NCBI GenBank assembly: GCA_003211115.1
Contig: QCTP01000005.1
Span: 1 to 58,612 of the forward strand
Source of the DNA: Prochlorococcus sp. AG-673-M19
GTDB lineage: Bacteria; Cyanobacteriota; Cyanobacteriia; PCC-6307; Cyanobiaceae
Length of the DNA stretch: 58,612 nt
Direction of reading: 5' to 3'
Numbering within the stretch: position 1 is the stretch's first letter; each line of letters opens with the position of its first letter. The notes beneath the pieces were generated by a model, which worked only from the letters and a program-made list of their open reading frames with translations, was not told where the DNA came from and did not search any database. The translations under genes and the position numbers were made by a program. Shown piece by piece: positions 9,032-19,319 of the stretch.

Positions 9032-11197
9032 GTGATTTTGAATCAAGAATTAAAAGGAAAAGTAGAAATAAAAGATTTAATGAAATCAAAGGACTCTTTT
9101 AGAGCTTTTCCTTTGGCGGCAATTACAGGCCATAGCTTATTGAAATTATCTTTACTCCTTGCGGCAGTAGACCCAACTTTAGGTGGAGTTATTATTGCTG
9201 GCGGTAGAGGTACTGGTAAGTCTGTATTGGCAAGAGGTTTACATAATTTGATCCCTCCTATAGAAGTATTAGATACTGAATCAGTTTTGGATAAGTTAAA
9301 TCAAGATAGTACTTTATTAAGACCTATTGGTAGGAACCTAGATCCAAATATTCCAGAGGAATGGGATATTAATACTAATAAATTGTTAAAGGAGATAATT
9401 GGAAGTGATTACCTGAATCAAATTGATGAAATACCTAAAAAAGTAAGAGAGGCACCATTTATTCAAGTACCTATAGGAATAACTGAAGATAGACTTGTTG
9501 GATCCATTGATGTTGCTGCCTCATTAAATACGGGAGAACAAGTTTTTCAGCCTGGAATTTTAGCGGAGGCTCATAGAGGTGTTCTTTATGTAGATGATAT
9601 AAATTTATTGGATGATGGAATTGTAAATTTAATTCTTGAGGCTACTGGAAGAGAGCAAAATAATATTGAAAGAGATGGTTTAAGTCTCTCTCATCCTTGT
9701 AATTCACTCTTAATAGCAACTTATAATCCTGAAGAAGGTGCTTTGAGAGATCATGTTTTAGATCGTTTTGCGATTGTGCTTTCCGCAGATCAATCTATTG
9801 ATAATACTCAAAGAGTTGAAATTACAAAATCTGTTTTATCACATGCGGAAAATAATATTAAATTTTCAGAAAAATGGTCCGAAGAGTCTGATAATTTATC
9901 CACTCAATTAATTTTGGCAAGGCAATGGTTAAAGGATGTGAAGATAACAAAAGAACAAATAACCTATTTAGTTAATGAAGCTCTTAGAGGGGGAGTAGAA
10001 GGGCATAGATCAGAATTGTTTGCAGTAAAAGTAGCTAAAGCGAATGCAGCTCTTCGAGGTGATGAGTACGTAAATTCTGAGGATCTAAAAGCGGCAGTAA
10101 GATTAGTTATTCTTCCCCGAGCAATGCAAATACCACCTGAAGATGATGATATTCAACCTCCGCCTCCAGAGGATCAGAGCCCACCACCACCTCAATCAAA
10201 CAATGATGAATCTGAACCTGAGGCTAATGAAAATGATGATAATCAAGAGCAAGAACAAGAAGAAGATAATTCTGAAGGAGAAGACGAATCTACTCCCGAA
10301 ATACCTGAAGAATTTATATTAGATCCTGAGGAATGTATGGTTGATCCTGATTTATTACTTTTTTCGTCAGCTAAAGCAAAAGCTGGAAATAGTGGAAGTA
10401 GATCAGTGATATTTAGTGACAGCAGAGGAAGATATGTAAAACCTATAATTCCAAGAGGTAAAGTAAAAAGAATTGCTGTAGATGCAACTCTGCGAGCTGC
10501 CGCTCCTTATCAAAAATCAAGAAGATTAAGGAATCCTGGTAAATCAATAGTTATTGAAGAAAATGACTTCAGAGCAAAGCTTCTTCAAAAAAAGGCAGGA
10601 GCTTTAGTTATCTTTTTAGTCGATGCTAGCGGTTCTATGGCACTTAATAGAATGCAAAGTGCAAAAGGTGCAGTAATCAGACTTTTGACAGAGGCCTATG
10701 AAAATAGAGATGAAGTAGCTCTTATACCTTTCAGAGGAAATCAAGCAGAAGTTCTTTTGCCTCCAACAAGATCTATTACCGCAGCAAAAAGGAGACTAGA
10801 AACTATGCCATGTGGTGGTGGATCTCCTCTAGCTCATGGGTTAACTCAATCAGCAAAAGTTGCGAAAAATGCTCTCTCTACAGGAGATATAGGTCAGGTG
10901 ATTGTTGTTGCTATAACCGATGGGAGAGGTAATGTTCCTTTAGGTATTTCATTAGGTCAAGTGGAAAATGAAAATCAAAATGAAAATTTAAATTTGAAAC
11001 AAGAAGTATTAGATATTGCAGCAAAATATCCTATGTTAGGAATAAAGCTATTGATAATAGATACAGAAAGGAAATTTATCGCTAGTGGCTTTGGAAAAGA
11101 ACTAGCAGAATCTGCACGAGGGAAATATGTTCAATTACCAAAAGCTACAGATAAGGCAATTGCAGCGATGGCTTTAAACGCAATAAATGAATTTTAA
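9032..11197 (+). CDS. chlD: Magnesium chelatase subunit ChlD
   Basis: The D subunit of the ATP-driven magnesium chelatase (ChlD-ChlI-ChlH) that inserts Mg2+ into protoporphyrin IX, the committed step to chlorophyll. Residues about 25-370 form an AAA+ domain with [14 protein letters not shown] proline run then an acidic linker (around 370-430) follows. The C-terminal von Willebrand factor A domain has the MIDAS motif DASGSM near residue 530. Length of 721 fits the family. GTG start at 9032. The end is 4 bases from the convergent MCE gene. Confidence 0.97.
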   Translation: MILNQELKGKVEIKDLMKSKDSFRAFPLAAITGHSLLKLSLLLAAVDPTLGGVIIAGGRGTGKSVLARGLHNLIPPIEVLDTESVLDKLNQDSTLLRPIGRNLDPNIPEEWDINTNKLLKEIIGSDYLNQIDEIPKKVREAPFIQVPIGITEDRLVGSIDVAASLNTGEQVFQPGILAEAHRGVLYVDDINLLDDGIVNLILEATGREQNNIERDGLSLSHPCNSLLIATYNPEEGALRDHVLDRFAIVLSADQSIDNTQRVEITKSVLSHAENNIKFSEKWSEESDNLSTQLILARQWLKDVKITKEQITYLVNEALRGGVEGHRSELFAVKVAKANAALRGDEYVNSEDLKAAVRLVILPRAMQIPPEDDDIQPPPPEDQSPPPPQSNNDESEPEANENDDNQEQEQEEDNSEGEDESTPEIPEEFILDPEECMVDPDLLLFSSAKAKAGNSGSRSVIFSDSRGRYVKPIIPRGKVKRIAVDATLRAAAPYQKSRRLRNPGKSIVIEENDFRAKLLQKKAGALVIFLVDASGSMALNRMQSAKGAVIRLLTEAYENRDEVALIPFRGNQAEVLLPPTRSITAAKRRLETMPCGGGSPLAHGLTQSAKVAKNALSTGDIGQVIVVAITDGRGNVPLGISLGQVENENQNENLNLKQEVLDIAAKYPMLGIKLLIIDTERKFIASGFGKELAESARGKYVQLPKATDKAIAAMALNAINEF

Positions 11198-11201
11198 ATT
11201 T

Positions 11202-12047
11202 TTATGGGTAAATCTCGTTAAGGAATTTAGAAAGCCCAATTGTTAAATCTCTTATAGATTTAGTTAATTCTTTGTCTTTTAGTAATTGTTCGAAATCATC
11301 ACTCATCTCATCAAATTTGCCTGATATTGATTCGGCTGCTTCGATTGTTAACTTAATATCTCTCAAAGTTTCTTTGTCATTGATTGTTGACAATATATTG
11401 TTTAAATGTGCTGCTGCAATAGTAACTTCTTTAATAAGTGGTTTAACTCTTAGAATTTCTTGCTTTGATAAATAAATTAGTTCATCAAGATTTTCTTGTG
11501 TTCTATCAAATTGATCAATTGAATTAACTACATTTTCAATTAAATTTTCTTGATTTGATTCTTTTAGTATTTGATTAATCCGGTTAGTAATGTTTGAAAG
11601 GCTTGAAAGCTGCTTTCCAGTAATAGTATCTCCTTGGCAAATAATTAATTTACTATCACATTTTTCTGATAAAGCTTTTGCAGTATTATTTGGAATTGTT
11701 TTTTCACTAGTTTCTAAAGCTACTTGAACATCCCCTCCTAGAAAAGAATTGGTCACAACTCTTGCAAATGCTGGCTTAGGAAGAATAATATCAGGATTAT
11801 TAAGAACAATTTTTGCTTTAATTGATTCATTAGTAAAAAGAATATCTTCGATTGAACCTACTAAGATTCCTCTATAAGTTACTGGAGATTTTTTTGATAA
11901 TCCGCTTGCATTATTAAATTCTGCAAAAAGATACCAATTTTTTGAAGATAGTTTTACACCTCTTAACCAGAATGAAAAAAATGTAAATATTAATATTCCT
12001 CCTAATAAGGAAAATCCTACTATTGAATCTCTTAAGCTTCTACGCAT
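11202..12047 (-). CDS. MCE/MlaD-family lipid-transport substrate-binding protein
   Basis: A 281-residue membrane-anchored protein with one N-terminal transmembrane helix (about residues 7-27), then a single MCE domain (LFAEFNNASGLSKKSPVTYRG begins here, cut short in quotation as NNASGLSKKSPVTYRG) and a long helical C-terminus likely to form a coiled coil. MCE proteins bind lipids for Mla/TGD-type ABC importers between envelope or thylakoid-linked membranes. It is 5 bases downstream of the cognate ATPase gene. No MlaE-type permease is present in the window. Confidence 0.88.
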   Translation of the reverse strand: MRRSLRDSIVGFSLLGGILIFTFFSFWLRGVKLSSKNWYLFAEFNNASGLSKKSPVTYRGILVGSIEDILFTNESIKAKIVLNNPDIILPKPAFARVVTNSFLGGDVQVALETSEKTIPNNTAKALSEKCDSKLIICQGDTITGKQLSSLSNITNRINQILKESNQENLIENVVNSIDQFDRTQENLDELIYLSKQEILRVKPLIKEVTIAAAHLNNILSTINDKETLRDIKLTIEAAESISGKFDEMSDDFEQLLKDKELTKSIRDLTIGLSKFLNEIYP

Positions 12048-12052
12048 AATTT

Positions 12053-12838
12053 TTAAACCTCTTTTGGTTGCATTGGACCAGTAAGGTTTCCATTCCTAAA
12101 TTGAAAAACATAAGGATCATCACTCTCTTTAAATTCATCAATAGAACCGGCCCATCTGAATTTTCCTCCATAAAGTATGACAACTTTTTCAGAAGTCCTT
12201 TCTATAGTACTAAGAACATGGCTAACAACAATAGATGATCCATTGGCTTTATTGTTTGTCTTATTTATTAAATCTTCAATTCTTGATGAAGCAATAGGGT
12301 CTAGCCCCGCAGTAGGTTCATCAAAAAGTAATAAAGGCTGATTTATTGTATTTGAATCATCTTCTCTAATTAAAGCTCTAGCAAAACTTACTCTTTTTTG
12401 CATACCACCACTTAATTCATTTGGAAGTTTATTCTCAACGTTAAATAACCCTACTTCTTCTAGACATTCTCTAACAGTTTCTTGAATAAATTTTTTGGAA
12501 AATTTCTTATTCCTCTGAAGTATGAAGCCTACATTTTCTGCAATAGTTAAAGATCCTAATAAAGCAGGATTTTGAAAAACTAATCTTACATCTGGAGGAT
12601 TAGTTTGATCTAATCTTAAGTAAGTTTGTTTTTGTCCAAATATACTTAAATCACCCTCAGTGGGTAGAATTAGACCAGCCAAAATTTTTAATATAGTAGA
12701 TTTTCCAGAACCTGAAGGGCCAACAATAGCTAATCTTTCTCCCTCATTAAGTTTTAAATTGATTTTATTCAGAACATTAAGTTCACCCCAACTAATAGAG
12801 AGATTATTTGTTTCAACAGCATGTTTTGATTTTTTCAA
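12053..12838 (-). CDS. ABC transporter ATPase (MlaF-like, partner of MCE protein)
   Basis: A 261-residue ABC ATPase with Walker A GPSGSGKST, Q-loop VFQNPALLGSLT, signature ELSGGMQKRVSFARAL and Walker B LLLFDEPTAGLDP. The GGMQKR form of the signature and the neighbouring MCE gene point to an Mla-type lipid transporter, possibly ATPase of a phosphatidate or phospholipid importer. The start is TTG at 12838: the in-frame codon two upstream is a stop, and there is no nearby ATG or GTG. Confidence 0.93.
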   Translation of the reverse strand: MKKSKHAVETNNLSISWGELNVLNKINLKLNEGERLAIVGPSGSGKSTILKILAGLILPTEGDLSIFGQKQTYLRLDQTNPPDVRLVFQNPALLGSLTIAENVGFILQRNKKFSKKFIQETVRECLEEVGLFNVENKLPNELSGGMQKRVSFARALIREDDSNTINQPLLLFDEPTAGLDPIASSRIEDLINKTNNKANGSSIVVSHVLSTIERTSEKVVILYGGKFRWAGSIDEFKESDDPYVFQFRNGNLTGPMQPKEV

Positions 12839-12965
12839 AATTTATATAGAGCAAATTGTCTTTGTATTTATATTGCCTACTTTTTAAAATAAAAAAGGAT
12901 GTATGTATTTGATTTATAATCAATTTAAACATATTTAAATTTTAAAAAATTTTAGAGGACTTTTG

Positions 12966-14354
12966 ATGAGGAAGAAGAAAAAAAGAATAAAAAGAACTTT
13001 ATCTTATTTTAAAAAATCAAATTTGGGTTTGATAAATAGAATTATAAGAATCCTAAGTTGGCTTCTGCCAGGGCTTGTAATCAAAAGATGGATGATAACT
13101 TCTGCTATAGGATTATTGACTTCTTTATTAGGTATTACGATCTGGACTAATTTAAGACCTCTTTATTTATTAATAGAAGTGTTTTTTTGGATAATGAATG
13201 GTCTAACAAGTATTTTGCCTATTTCAATTTTAGGGCCATTAATCTTCTTATTTGGCCTTTTATTAATTGGTATTGGACAAAATAGAAGTATTAATTCTAT
13301 TCAAAAAGCACTTGTTCCAGAAAAGAATACATTTTTAGTAGATGCGCTAAGAATAAAAAGTAAATTAAATAGAGGCCCAAACATTGTTGCTATTGGAGGT
13401 GGAACAGGCTTATCAACTTTATTGAAGGGCTTAAAAAACTATAGTAGTAACATTACTGCAATCGTTACAGTTTCTGATGATGGAGGTAGTAGTGGAGTTT
13501 TAAGAAAACAATTAGGAGTGCAACCACCAGGAGATATAAGAAATTGCTTGGCAGCCTTATCAAACGAAGAACCAATTCTAACAAGACTATTTCAATATAG
13601 ATTTTCTGGAGGCAGTGGATTAGAAGGACATAGTTTTGGAAATCTTTTTTTATCAGCTTTAACAACAATTACAGGTAGTTTAGAGAAGGCTGTTCAGGCC
13701 TCTAGTAAAGTTTTAGCAGTACAGGGACAGGTGTTGCCAGCAACAAACATTGATGTAATGCTTTGGGCAGAACTAGAAGATGGTGAGAAAATATTTGGTG
13801 AAAGCAAAATAAGTCAATCTAAAAAACCGATTTCCAGGATTGGTTATATACCTGAAAATCCATCAGCTCTTCCTAGTGCTCTTGAATCTATTAAAGAAGC
13901 TGATCTAATAATCCTTGGTCCAGGAAGTCTTTATACTTCTTTGCTGCCTAATTTACTAGTACCCGAGATTGTAGATGCTCTTCTAAAAAGTAATGCTCCT
14001 AAGATCTATATAAGTAATTTGATGACACAACCAGGGGAAACGGATGGTCTTGATGTTTATCAACATATCAAATCAATAGAAAAGCAACTATCAAATTTTG
14101 GTGTAAAAACTCGAATATTTAACTCAATACTTTCTCAAGTCCAATTAGAAAAATCACCGCTTCTTGATTATTACCAGAGTAAAGGAGCTTTCCCAGTTAT
14201 TTGTAATAAAGAAGAATTAATTTCAGAAGGATATTATGTTTTGCAAGCCCCACTTTATTCAAGAAATATAACCCCAACACTCAGGCATGATCCTAGAAGA
14301 CTTGCTAGGGCAGTAATGTTTATGAATAAAAAATTGAAGAAATTAAATATATAA
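12966..14354 (+). CDS. YvcK/CofD-like protein with N-terminal membrane segments
   Basis: A member of the YvcK (gluconeogenesis factor)/CofD-like family, about 462 residues. The N-terminal 110 residues are very basic, then hydrophobic with two or three membrane helices. The Rossmann-like domain begins at NIVAIGGGTGLSTLLKGLK, followed by VSDDGGSSG, PPGDIRNCLAAL and GHSFGNL, all family motifs. YvcK homologues bind UDP-sugars and affect cell-wall and carbon metabolism; the exact role in cyanobacteria is open. I start at ATG 12966, preceded by AGAGGA about 7 bases upstream, rather than the TTG immediately before it. Confidence 0.9.
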   Translation: MRKKKKRIKRTLSYFKKSNLGLINRIIRILSWLLPGLVIKRWMITSAIGLLTSLLGITIWTNLRPLYLLIEVFFWIMNGLTSILPISILGPLIFLFGLLLIGIGQNRSINSIQKALVPEKNTFLVDALRIKSKLNRGPNIVAIGGGTGLSTLLKGLKNYSSNITAIVTVSDDGGSSGVLRKQLGVQPPGDIRNCLAALSNEEPILTRLFQYRFSGGSGLEGHSFGNLFLSALTTITGSLEKAVQASSKVLAVQGQVLPATNIDVMLWAELEDGEKIFGESKISQSKKPISRIGYIPENPSALPSALESIKEADLIILGPGSLYTSLLPNLLVPEIVDALLKSNAPKIYISNLMTQPGETDGLDVYQHIKSIEKQLSNFGVKTRIFNSILSQVQLEKSPLLDYYQSKGAFPVICNKEELISEGYYVLQAPLYSRNITPTLRHDPRRLARAVMFMNKKLKKLNI

Positions 14355-14360
14355 ATTTAT

Positions 14361-14891
14361 TTAATATGCATCTTGTAATTCATAGAAATCAGGTTGAATA
14401 TAGTCTTTTCTTAATGGCCAACCTCTCCAGTCTTCTGGCATTAAAAGTCTTTTTGGATTTGGATGATCAGTAAAGTTAATTCCGAACATGTCAAAAGTTT
14501 CTCTTTCTTGCCAATCACTCCCTTTGAAAATTTTATAAAGGCTAGGTACTGATAAATCTGAATCTCTTTTTAAAAAGACTTTTACTCTGATTTCTTTAAT
14601 CTCTTTTATTTCTTTAATATCTCCAAGTGAGATTAAATGGTAAAAACTTACAAGAGATTTTCCTGGACCTTCATCGTAACCTCCTTGACACTGCAGGTAA
14701 TTAAATCCATATCTTTTTAAAGTAGATATTGCTTCGTACAATTCCCCAGGTTTCACTGACAGGATCTCTACGCCTATGTGATCATTACCTAAAGATTCGT
14801 TTAAAATCCCATCTTTAGAAAGTTGATTACTTACTATTCCTCTTTGTTCTACAATTTCTTCTGAAGAATTAGGTGAATTTTCGTTTCCCAT
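14361..14891 (-). CDS. ndhJ: NAD(P)H-quinone oxidoreductase subunit J
   Basis: Subunit of the peripheral arm of NDH-1, the thylakoid ferredoxin-plastoquinone oxidoreductase used in respiration and cyclic electron flow. The 176-residue protein carries the 30-kDa subunit signature WQERETFDMFGINFTDHPN followed by KRLLMPEDWRGWPLRKDY. The ATG shares one base with the ndhK stop (TAATG), so translation is probably coupled. It ends the ndhC-ndhK-ndhJ operon and converges with the YvcK-like gene after 6 bases. Confidence 0.97.
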   Translation of the reverse strand: MGNENSPNSSEEIVEQRGIVSNQLSKDGILNESLGNDHIGVEILSVKPGELYEAISTLKRYGFNYLQCQGGYDEGPGKSLVSFYHLISLGDIKEIKEIKEIRVKVFLKRDSDLSVPSLYKIFKGSDWQERETFDMFGINFTDHPNPKRLLMPEDWRGWPLRKDYIQPDFYELQDAY

Positions 14892-15625
14892 TATTTTATT
14901 TCTTTGTCTGTTAAATTTGCTTCATTAACATTTTCGCCAGTTTCTTCTATCTGCTTGAAGTTAGAAGACTCTATCGATTTCTCAGATCTTTTATTTAAAT
15001 ACTCTCCAGTATTTTCTGAAAAAACAAGTTTCATATCATGATCTACTGTTAAATACCTGTGTGTTTGCTCAGCCTTGCTCCTTTCAAGAATACTTTCATT
15101 ACTAACTTTTTTTCTCAATTTAATTACTGCATCAAAAATAGCTTCTGGTCTAGGAGGACATCCAGGAAGATATAAGTCAACTGGAATTAATTTATCAACA
15201 CCCCTAACCGCGGTAGTTGAGTCTGCACTGAACATACCACCGGTAATTGTACAAGCACCCATGGCAATAACATATTTTGGTTCGGGCATTTGCTCATATA
15301 GTCTTACTAATGCAGGAGCCATTTTCATTGTGACTGTACCTGCAACAATGAGCAAGTCAGCTTGTCTTGGGGAACTTCTAGGTACTAGACCAAATCTGTC
15401 GAAATCAAACCTAGAACCTATAAGGGCTGCAAATTCAATGAAACAACAAGCCGTTCCATATAAAAGAGGCCAAAGGCTACTTAATCTAGCCCAGTTATGA
15501 AGATCATCGAGGCTTGTCATTATAATGTTTTCGCTCAAATCAGTGGTAATCTGAGGAGCCCCGAGAGGATTACAAGTTTCTTCTCTTAGTTCTCTTATTG
15601 CTTTTGGTGAAAGTGAATTGTTCAA
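14891..15625 (-). CDS. ndhK: NAD(P)H-quinone oxidoreductase subunit K
   Basis: Iron-sulfur subunit that carries the N2-type [4Fe-4S] cluster next to the plastoquinone site of NDH-1. With the start chosen the protein has 244 residues and the four ligand cysteines fall at about 60, 61, 125 and 156 ([29 protein letters not shown]). I chose TTG at 15625, which lies 4 bases after the ndhC stop and has GGAG 8 bases upstream. An upstream ATG at 15676 would add 17 residues and overlap ndhC by 47 bases. Confidence 0.96.
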   Translation of the reverse strand: MNNSLSPKAIRELREETCNPLGAPQITTDLSENIIMTSLDDLHNWARLSSLWPLLYGTACCFIEFAALIGSRFDFDRFGLVPRSSPRQADLLIVAGTVTMKMAPALVRLYEQMPEPKYVIAMGACTITGGMFSADSTTAVRGVDKLIPVDLYLPGCPPRPEAIFDAVIKLRKKVSNESILERSKAEQTHRYLTVDHDMKLVFSENTGEYLNKRSEKSIESSNFKQIEETGENVNEANLTDKEIK

Positions 15626-15629
15626 TTTT

Positions 15630-15992
15630 TTAACTCCATTCAAGTGCTCCTTTTCTCCAGGCGTAAGCGAGTGCAATTACTAAAATCGCAATAAAAATTA
15701 GAGCCTCAATAAATGCTAGCAAGCCTAATTTATTAAAAGCAACAGCCCAAGGGTAGAGGAATACTGTCTCAACATCAAATATAACGAATACTAATGCAAA
15801 CATGTAGTATCTGATATTGAATTGGATCCAAGCCCCCCCAATAGGCTCCATCCCAGATTCGTAAGTTAATTTTCGCTCGCCAGTTCTTCCTTTTGGGGCA
15901 ACTATAAAGTTAGTAACTAAAGCTAAAATTGGAACAGCAGCAGCAATAATTAAAAACCCTAAAAAATATTCATAGCCTGGTAATGAAAACAT
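15630..15992 (-). CDS. ndhC: NAD(P)H-quinone oxidoreductase subunit 3
   Basis: Small membrane subunit of NDH-1, 120 residues with three transmembrane helices. [20 protein letters not shown] and [20 protein letters not shown] are the highly conserved loop and helix of the family. The frame is open upstream, but the ATG at 15992 gives the canonical N-terminus [13 protein letters not shown]. First gene of ndhC-ndhK-ndhJ. It is divergent from the rubredoxin gene, with only about 75 bases between starts. Confidence 0.97.
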   Translation of the reverse strand: MFSLPGYEYFLGFLIIAAAVPILALVTNFIVAPKGRTGERKLTYESGMEPIGGAWIQFNIRYYMFALVFVIFDVETVFLYPWAVAFNKLGLLAFIEALIFIAILVIALAYAWRKGALEWS

Positions 15993-16067
15993 TTTAAAAA
16001 AAAATTGAGGGAAAATTCGCTTAATTAAGCAAAATCTTTTAGAGTCTCTAAAGTTAAATTCTAAATC

Positions 16068-16496
16068 GTGACTGAAAACATTCAACCATCTTCTGAGAAT
16101 AACCAAACAGTTGAAGATTTAGCAACAAAAGATTTTCCTGAAAAAATTTCAGAAATTAAAGATAAAGAACTAATTTCTAATTTAGAACAAAATAGATTCG
16201 AATGTAGAAGTTGTGGATACATTTATGATCCGACAGAAGGAAATAAGAAGCTTAACATACCCAAAAACACCCCTTTTTCAGAAATTGATGGGAATACTTT
16301 TGCTTGCCCAGTTTGTAGAGCAGGAAAGAACTTATACAAAGATATAGGCCCAAGAGAAAAACCTAGCGGTTTTGAAGAAAATCTGACTTATGGCTTTGGA
16401 TTCAATAGTTTGCCTCCTGGTCAGAAAAATATCTTAATTTTTGGAGGTTTAGCATTTGCCGCGGCATGTTTCCTTTCTTTATACTCTTTGCATTAA
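16068..16496 (+). CDS. rubA: Membrane-anchored rubredoxin
   Basis: A 142-residue rubredoxin with a C-terminal membrane anchor. The iron-binding cysteines are in [12 protein letters not shown] and [11 protein letters not shown] (two CxxC pairs). An N-terminal acidic extension of about 40 residues precedes the domain, and a hydrophobic helix ([18 protein letters not shown]) ends the protein. Cyanobacterial RubA is needed for photosystem assembly. Its position directly upstream of ycf48 and psbEFLJ is the conserved arrangement and supports that role. GTG start. Confidence 0.94.
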   Translation: MTENIQPSSENNQTVEDLATKDFPEKISEIKDKELISNLEQNRFECRSCGYIYDPTEGNKKLNIPKNTPFSEIDGNTFACPVCRAGKNLYKDIGPREKPSGFEENLTYGFGFNSLPPGQKNILIFGGLAFAAACFLSLYSLH

Positions 16497-16506
16497 TATA
16501 TATCTT

Positions 16507-17520
16507 ATGAAAAATTTTTTAACTAGTATTCCAAACCTTCTTTTATCTCTGACACTTTGCGTTGTTTTAAGTAGTTGTTCTTCTACAGGCGTAAAAATGA
16601 GCGAAAGTAGTCCCTGGCAAACAATACAATTTGAAGATCAATCAAATGCATTAGATATAGATTTTATAGATGATAGCCATGGATTTTTAGTTGGCTCAAA
16701 TAGATTAATTATGGAGTCTAATGATGGAGGGGGTTCATGGGAAAAAAGATCATTAGATATTGCTGCTGAAGAAAATTTCCGCTTACTTGATATTGATTTC
16801 AAAGGTTCTGAAGGTTGGTTAATCGGACAACCTTCATTAGTAATGCATACTATTGACGAAGGTAAAAATTGGACTAGATTATCTCTTGGTAAACTCCCCG
16901 GTCAACCTTTTTTAGTTTCAACTATTGATGATGGGGTTGCTGAATTGGCCACAACTTCAGCTGCGATTTATTTAACAACTAATGGTGGTGAAACATGGGA
17001 AGCAAAAGTATCAGACCCTTCTGAGCAGGGAGGTATAAGAGATTTAAGAAAAACAGCTAATGGAGATTATGTAAGTGTAAGTAGTCTTGGCAATTTTTTC
17101 TCCACTCTTGATAGTAATAGCGATACCTGGATAGCTCATCAAAGAGCAAGTAGTAAGAGAGTTCAAAGCATAGGGTTTAATCCAAATGGAAATTTATGGA
17201 TGTTATCTCGAGGAGCTGAAATAAGATTTAATGAAGATACGAATGATGTAGAAAGTTGGAGTAAACCAATAGTTCCAATTTTAAATGGATATAACTATTT
17301 AGATATGGGATGGGATCCTGATGGAAATATCTGGGCTGGAGGCGGTAATGGTACTTTAATAGTTAGTAAAGATAATGGTAAAACTTGGAATTCTGATCCT
17401 ATCGCTTCAAATCTTCCAACAAATTTTATAAAAATTCAATTCTTAGAAAAAGATGAATTAGGAACTAAAAAAGGATTTATTTTAGGAGAAAGAGGATACA
17501 TATTAAAGTGGAACGGCTGA
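16507..17520 (+). CDS. ycf48: Photosystem II assembly/repair factor Ycf48 (HCF136 homologue)
   Basis: A beta-propeller protein that binds precursor D1 early in photosystem II assembly and repair. The 337-residue protein has a lipoprotein-type signal peptide ending in LSSCSS. Repeated blade motifs follow, such as [32 protein letters not shown] and [10 protein letters not shown], typical of BNR/sortilin-like propellers. ATG at 16507 is used because it places the signal peptide at the N-terminus; the frame itself opens further upstream inside rubA. Same strand and order as rubA and psbEFLJ. Confidence 0.95.
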   Translation: MKNFLTSIPNLLLSLTLCVVLSSCSSTGVKMSESSPWQTIQFEDQSNALDIDFIDDSHGFLVGSNRLIMESNDGGGSWEKRSLDIAAEENFRLLDIDFKGSEGWLIGQPSLVMHTIDEGKNWTRLSLGKLPGQPFLVSTIDDGVAELATTSAAIYLTTNGGETWEAKVSDPSEQGGIRDLRKTANGDYVSVSSLGNFFSTLDSNSDTWIAHQRASSKRVQSIGFNPNGNLWMLSRGAEIRFNEDTNDVESWSKPIVPILNGYNYLDMGWDPDGNIWAGGGNGTLIVSKDNGKTWNSDPIASNLPTNFIKIQFLEKDELGTKKGFILGERGYILKWNG

Positions 17521-17644
17521 GTTACTAAAGATAAAAAAATCATTAATTTTTTTGTAATTTAACAACTGTCTGTAACCAAGCTGTAAATTTCTCCACAAAC
17601 TTTGGATTTTTCCTTGTAAGATCATAGAGTAAATAATTGTGATT

Positions 17645-17893
17645 ATGGCCGCAGGTTCAACGGGTGAACGCCCATTCTTTGAAATAATTACCAGTATTAG
17701 ATACTGGATTATTCATGCAGTAACACTTCCAGCTATTTTTATAGCGGGTTTTCTATTTGTTTATACAGGTTTAGCCTACGATGCTTTTGGAACACCACGT
17801 CCCGATAGTTATTTCCAGGCCTCTGAATCAAAAGCACCTGTTGTAACACAAAGATATGATGCTAAATCTCAATTGGATTTAAGAACAAAATAA
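17645..17893 (+). CDS. psbE: Cytochrome b559 subunit alpha
   Basis: Alpha subunit of photosystem II cytochrome b559, 82 residues, one transmembrane helix. The haem-ligand histidine is in [13 protein letters not shown], and the lumenal part has [12 protein letters not shown] at 17645 gives [14 protein letters not shown], the expected N-terminus; an in-frame GTG two codons earlier is not needed. First gene of psbEFLJ. Confidence 0.98.
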   Translation: MAAGSTGERPFFEIITSIRYWIIHAVTLPAIFIAGFLFVYTGLAYDAFGTPRPDSYFQASESKAPVVTQRYDAKSQLDLRTK

Positions 17894-17895
17894 CT

Positions 17896-18042
17896 ATGTC
17901 AAACTCTCAAGCCCCAATGCAGGCAGTTGAAGTCCGCGTTTATCCAATCTTTACTGTACGTTGGCTAGCAGTTCATGCTCTTGCTATTCCTTCAGTATTT
18001 TTCTTAGGTGCCATAGCAGCTATGCAATTTATCAGACGTTAA
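17896..18042 (+). CDS. psbF: Cytochrome b559 subunit beta
   Basis: Beta subunit of cytochrome b559, 48 residues. It pairs with PsbE to bind one haem; the ligand histidine lies in [15 protein letters not shown]-terminal sequence [19 protein letters not shown] matches the family. Two bases separate it from psbE, consistent with coupled translation. Confidence 0.97.
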
Positions 18043-18053
18043 AATTATCAATT

Positions 18054-18173
18054 ATGCAAGTAAACGAAAATCCTAATAAAGTTCCGGTTGAACTTAATCG
18101 TACAAGCCTTTACCTAGGCTTGTTGTCTGTGTTTGTTTTGGGAATTTTATTTTCCAGTTACTTTTTCAATTAA
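18054..18173 (+). CDS. psbL: Photosystem II reaction centre protein L
   Basis: A 39-residue one-helix photosystem II subunit with the conserved [14 protein letters not shown] and a hydrophobic stretch ending in SSYFFN. PsbL lies near the dimer interface and affects QA function. Third gene of the psbEFLJ operon, 11 bases after psbF. Confidence 0.97.
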
Positions 18174-18182
18174 TTTAAAACT

Positions 18183-18377
18183 ATGAGTAAACTTAAAGGC
18201 CCTGATGGCCGAATTCCAGATAGATTACCTGATGGCAGGCCAGCCGTTGCCTGGGAAAGAAGATGGACTGAAGGGACTCTTCCACTTTGGCTAGTTGCTA
18301 CAGCTGGTGGAATAGCAGTTATTTTTGTATTAGGTATATTTTTCTATGGATCATACCAAGGAGTTGGAGCAGGATAA
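18183..18377 (+). CDS. psbJ: Photosystem II reaction centre protein J
   Basis: A 64-residue one-helix photosystem II subunit. An N-terminal extension ([19 protein letters not shown]) precedes the hydrophobic segment [20 protein letters not shown] and the terminal [12 protein letters not shown] typical of PsbJ. It ends the psbEFLJ operon and converges with mtnP after about 30 bases. Confidence 0.95.
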   Translation: MSKLKGPDGRIPDRLPDGRPAVAWERRWTEGTLPLWLVATAGGIAVIFVLGIFFYGSYQGVGAG

Positions 18378-18409
18378 AGTTTCCTAACTTTTAGCTAATT
18401 CAATATAAT

Positions 18410-19309
18410 TTAGCTCCAGTATGAATCGGTAAATATCTTTAGCTTTTCTTTTGTTGAGCTAGGGATATTTTCTTTTTGGGTTATTAAACCATCTTTCAAA
18501 GAATTATGGGATTTGCTGGTAGGTCTCTCTATATCAATTACTTTTGCTATTTCAAAAACGATTTTATTAGCAATTTCTGTATTCGCTCTGAGATTTTCAA
18601 GAACCATCTCAACAGATACTTCTTGATGAGTTTGATGCCAGCAATCATAATCAGTAACCATTGATAAAGAGGAATAAGCTATCTCCGCTTCTTTAGCTAA
18701 TCTTGCTTCAGTATGATTAGTCATTCCAATTATTGAGCATCCCCAATTTCTATATAAGTTAGATTCTGCACGAGTTGAGAAAGCAGGACCCTCCATAGCT
18801 AGATATGTACCTCCTCTATGTAATTGCCTTCCTCCAGGAATATTTTTTTCTCCAACATTGCTTAAAATTCCTGATAAATTCCTACAGAAAGGATCTCCCA
18901 TAGTTACGTGAGCTACTGCCCCTTCATTAAAAAATGTTGCTGGTCTATTATTAGTTCTATCAATAAATTGATCAGGAACAACAATATCAAGTGGTCTAAT
19001 TTGTTCTTGAAGTGAGCCAACTGCTGATGGAGCCACAATCCATCTCACCCCCAATGATCGTAGGGCCCAAATGTTTGCTTTATAAGGAATTTCTGTTGGG
19101 TTGAGGATATGTGATCTTCCATGCCTTGCTAAAAAAGCTATTTCTAAATTATCAATTTTAAAGAGCCTAATTGAATCAGAAGGTTTACCATAAGGTGTAT
19201 TGACCTCAAGTTCTTTAAAACATTCTATTTTATCTATTGAATAGAAACCACTCCCACCGATTATTCCTAATTTTGATTTTTTAATTGGTAATAAATGCTC
19301 TTTATTCAT
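18410..19309 (-). CDS. mtnP: S-methyl-5'-thioadenosine phosphorylase
   Basis: Phosphorolysis of methylthioadenosine, the by-product of polyamine synthesis, to adenine and methylthioribose 1-phosphate. The 299-residue protein has LGIIGGSGFYSI at the N-terminus, then FLARHGRSH, YLAMEGPAFSTRAES and GMTNHTEARLAKEAEIAY, typical of the MTAP/PNP type II family. Other purine substrates cannot be excluded. The ATG start lies only about 10 bases from the divergent SelD-fusion start, so the two promoters must reach into each other's coding region. Confidence 0.93.
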   Translation of the reverse strand: MNKEHLLPIKKSKLGIIGGSGFYSIDKIECFKELEVNTPYGKPSDSIRLFKIDNLEIAFLARHGRSHILNPTEIPYKANIWALRSLGVRWIVAPSAVGSLQEQIRPLDIVVPDQFIDRTNNRPATFFNEGAVAHVTMGDPFCRNLSGILSNVGEKNIPGGRQLHRGGTYLAMEGPAFSTRAESNLYRNWGCSIIGMTNHTEARLAKEAEIAYSSLSMVTDYDCWHQTHQEVSVEMVLENLRANTEIANKIVFEIAKVIDIERPTSKSHNSLKDGLITQKENIPSSTKEKLKIFTDSYWS

Positions 19310-19319
19310 TGTGATACAA

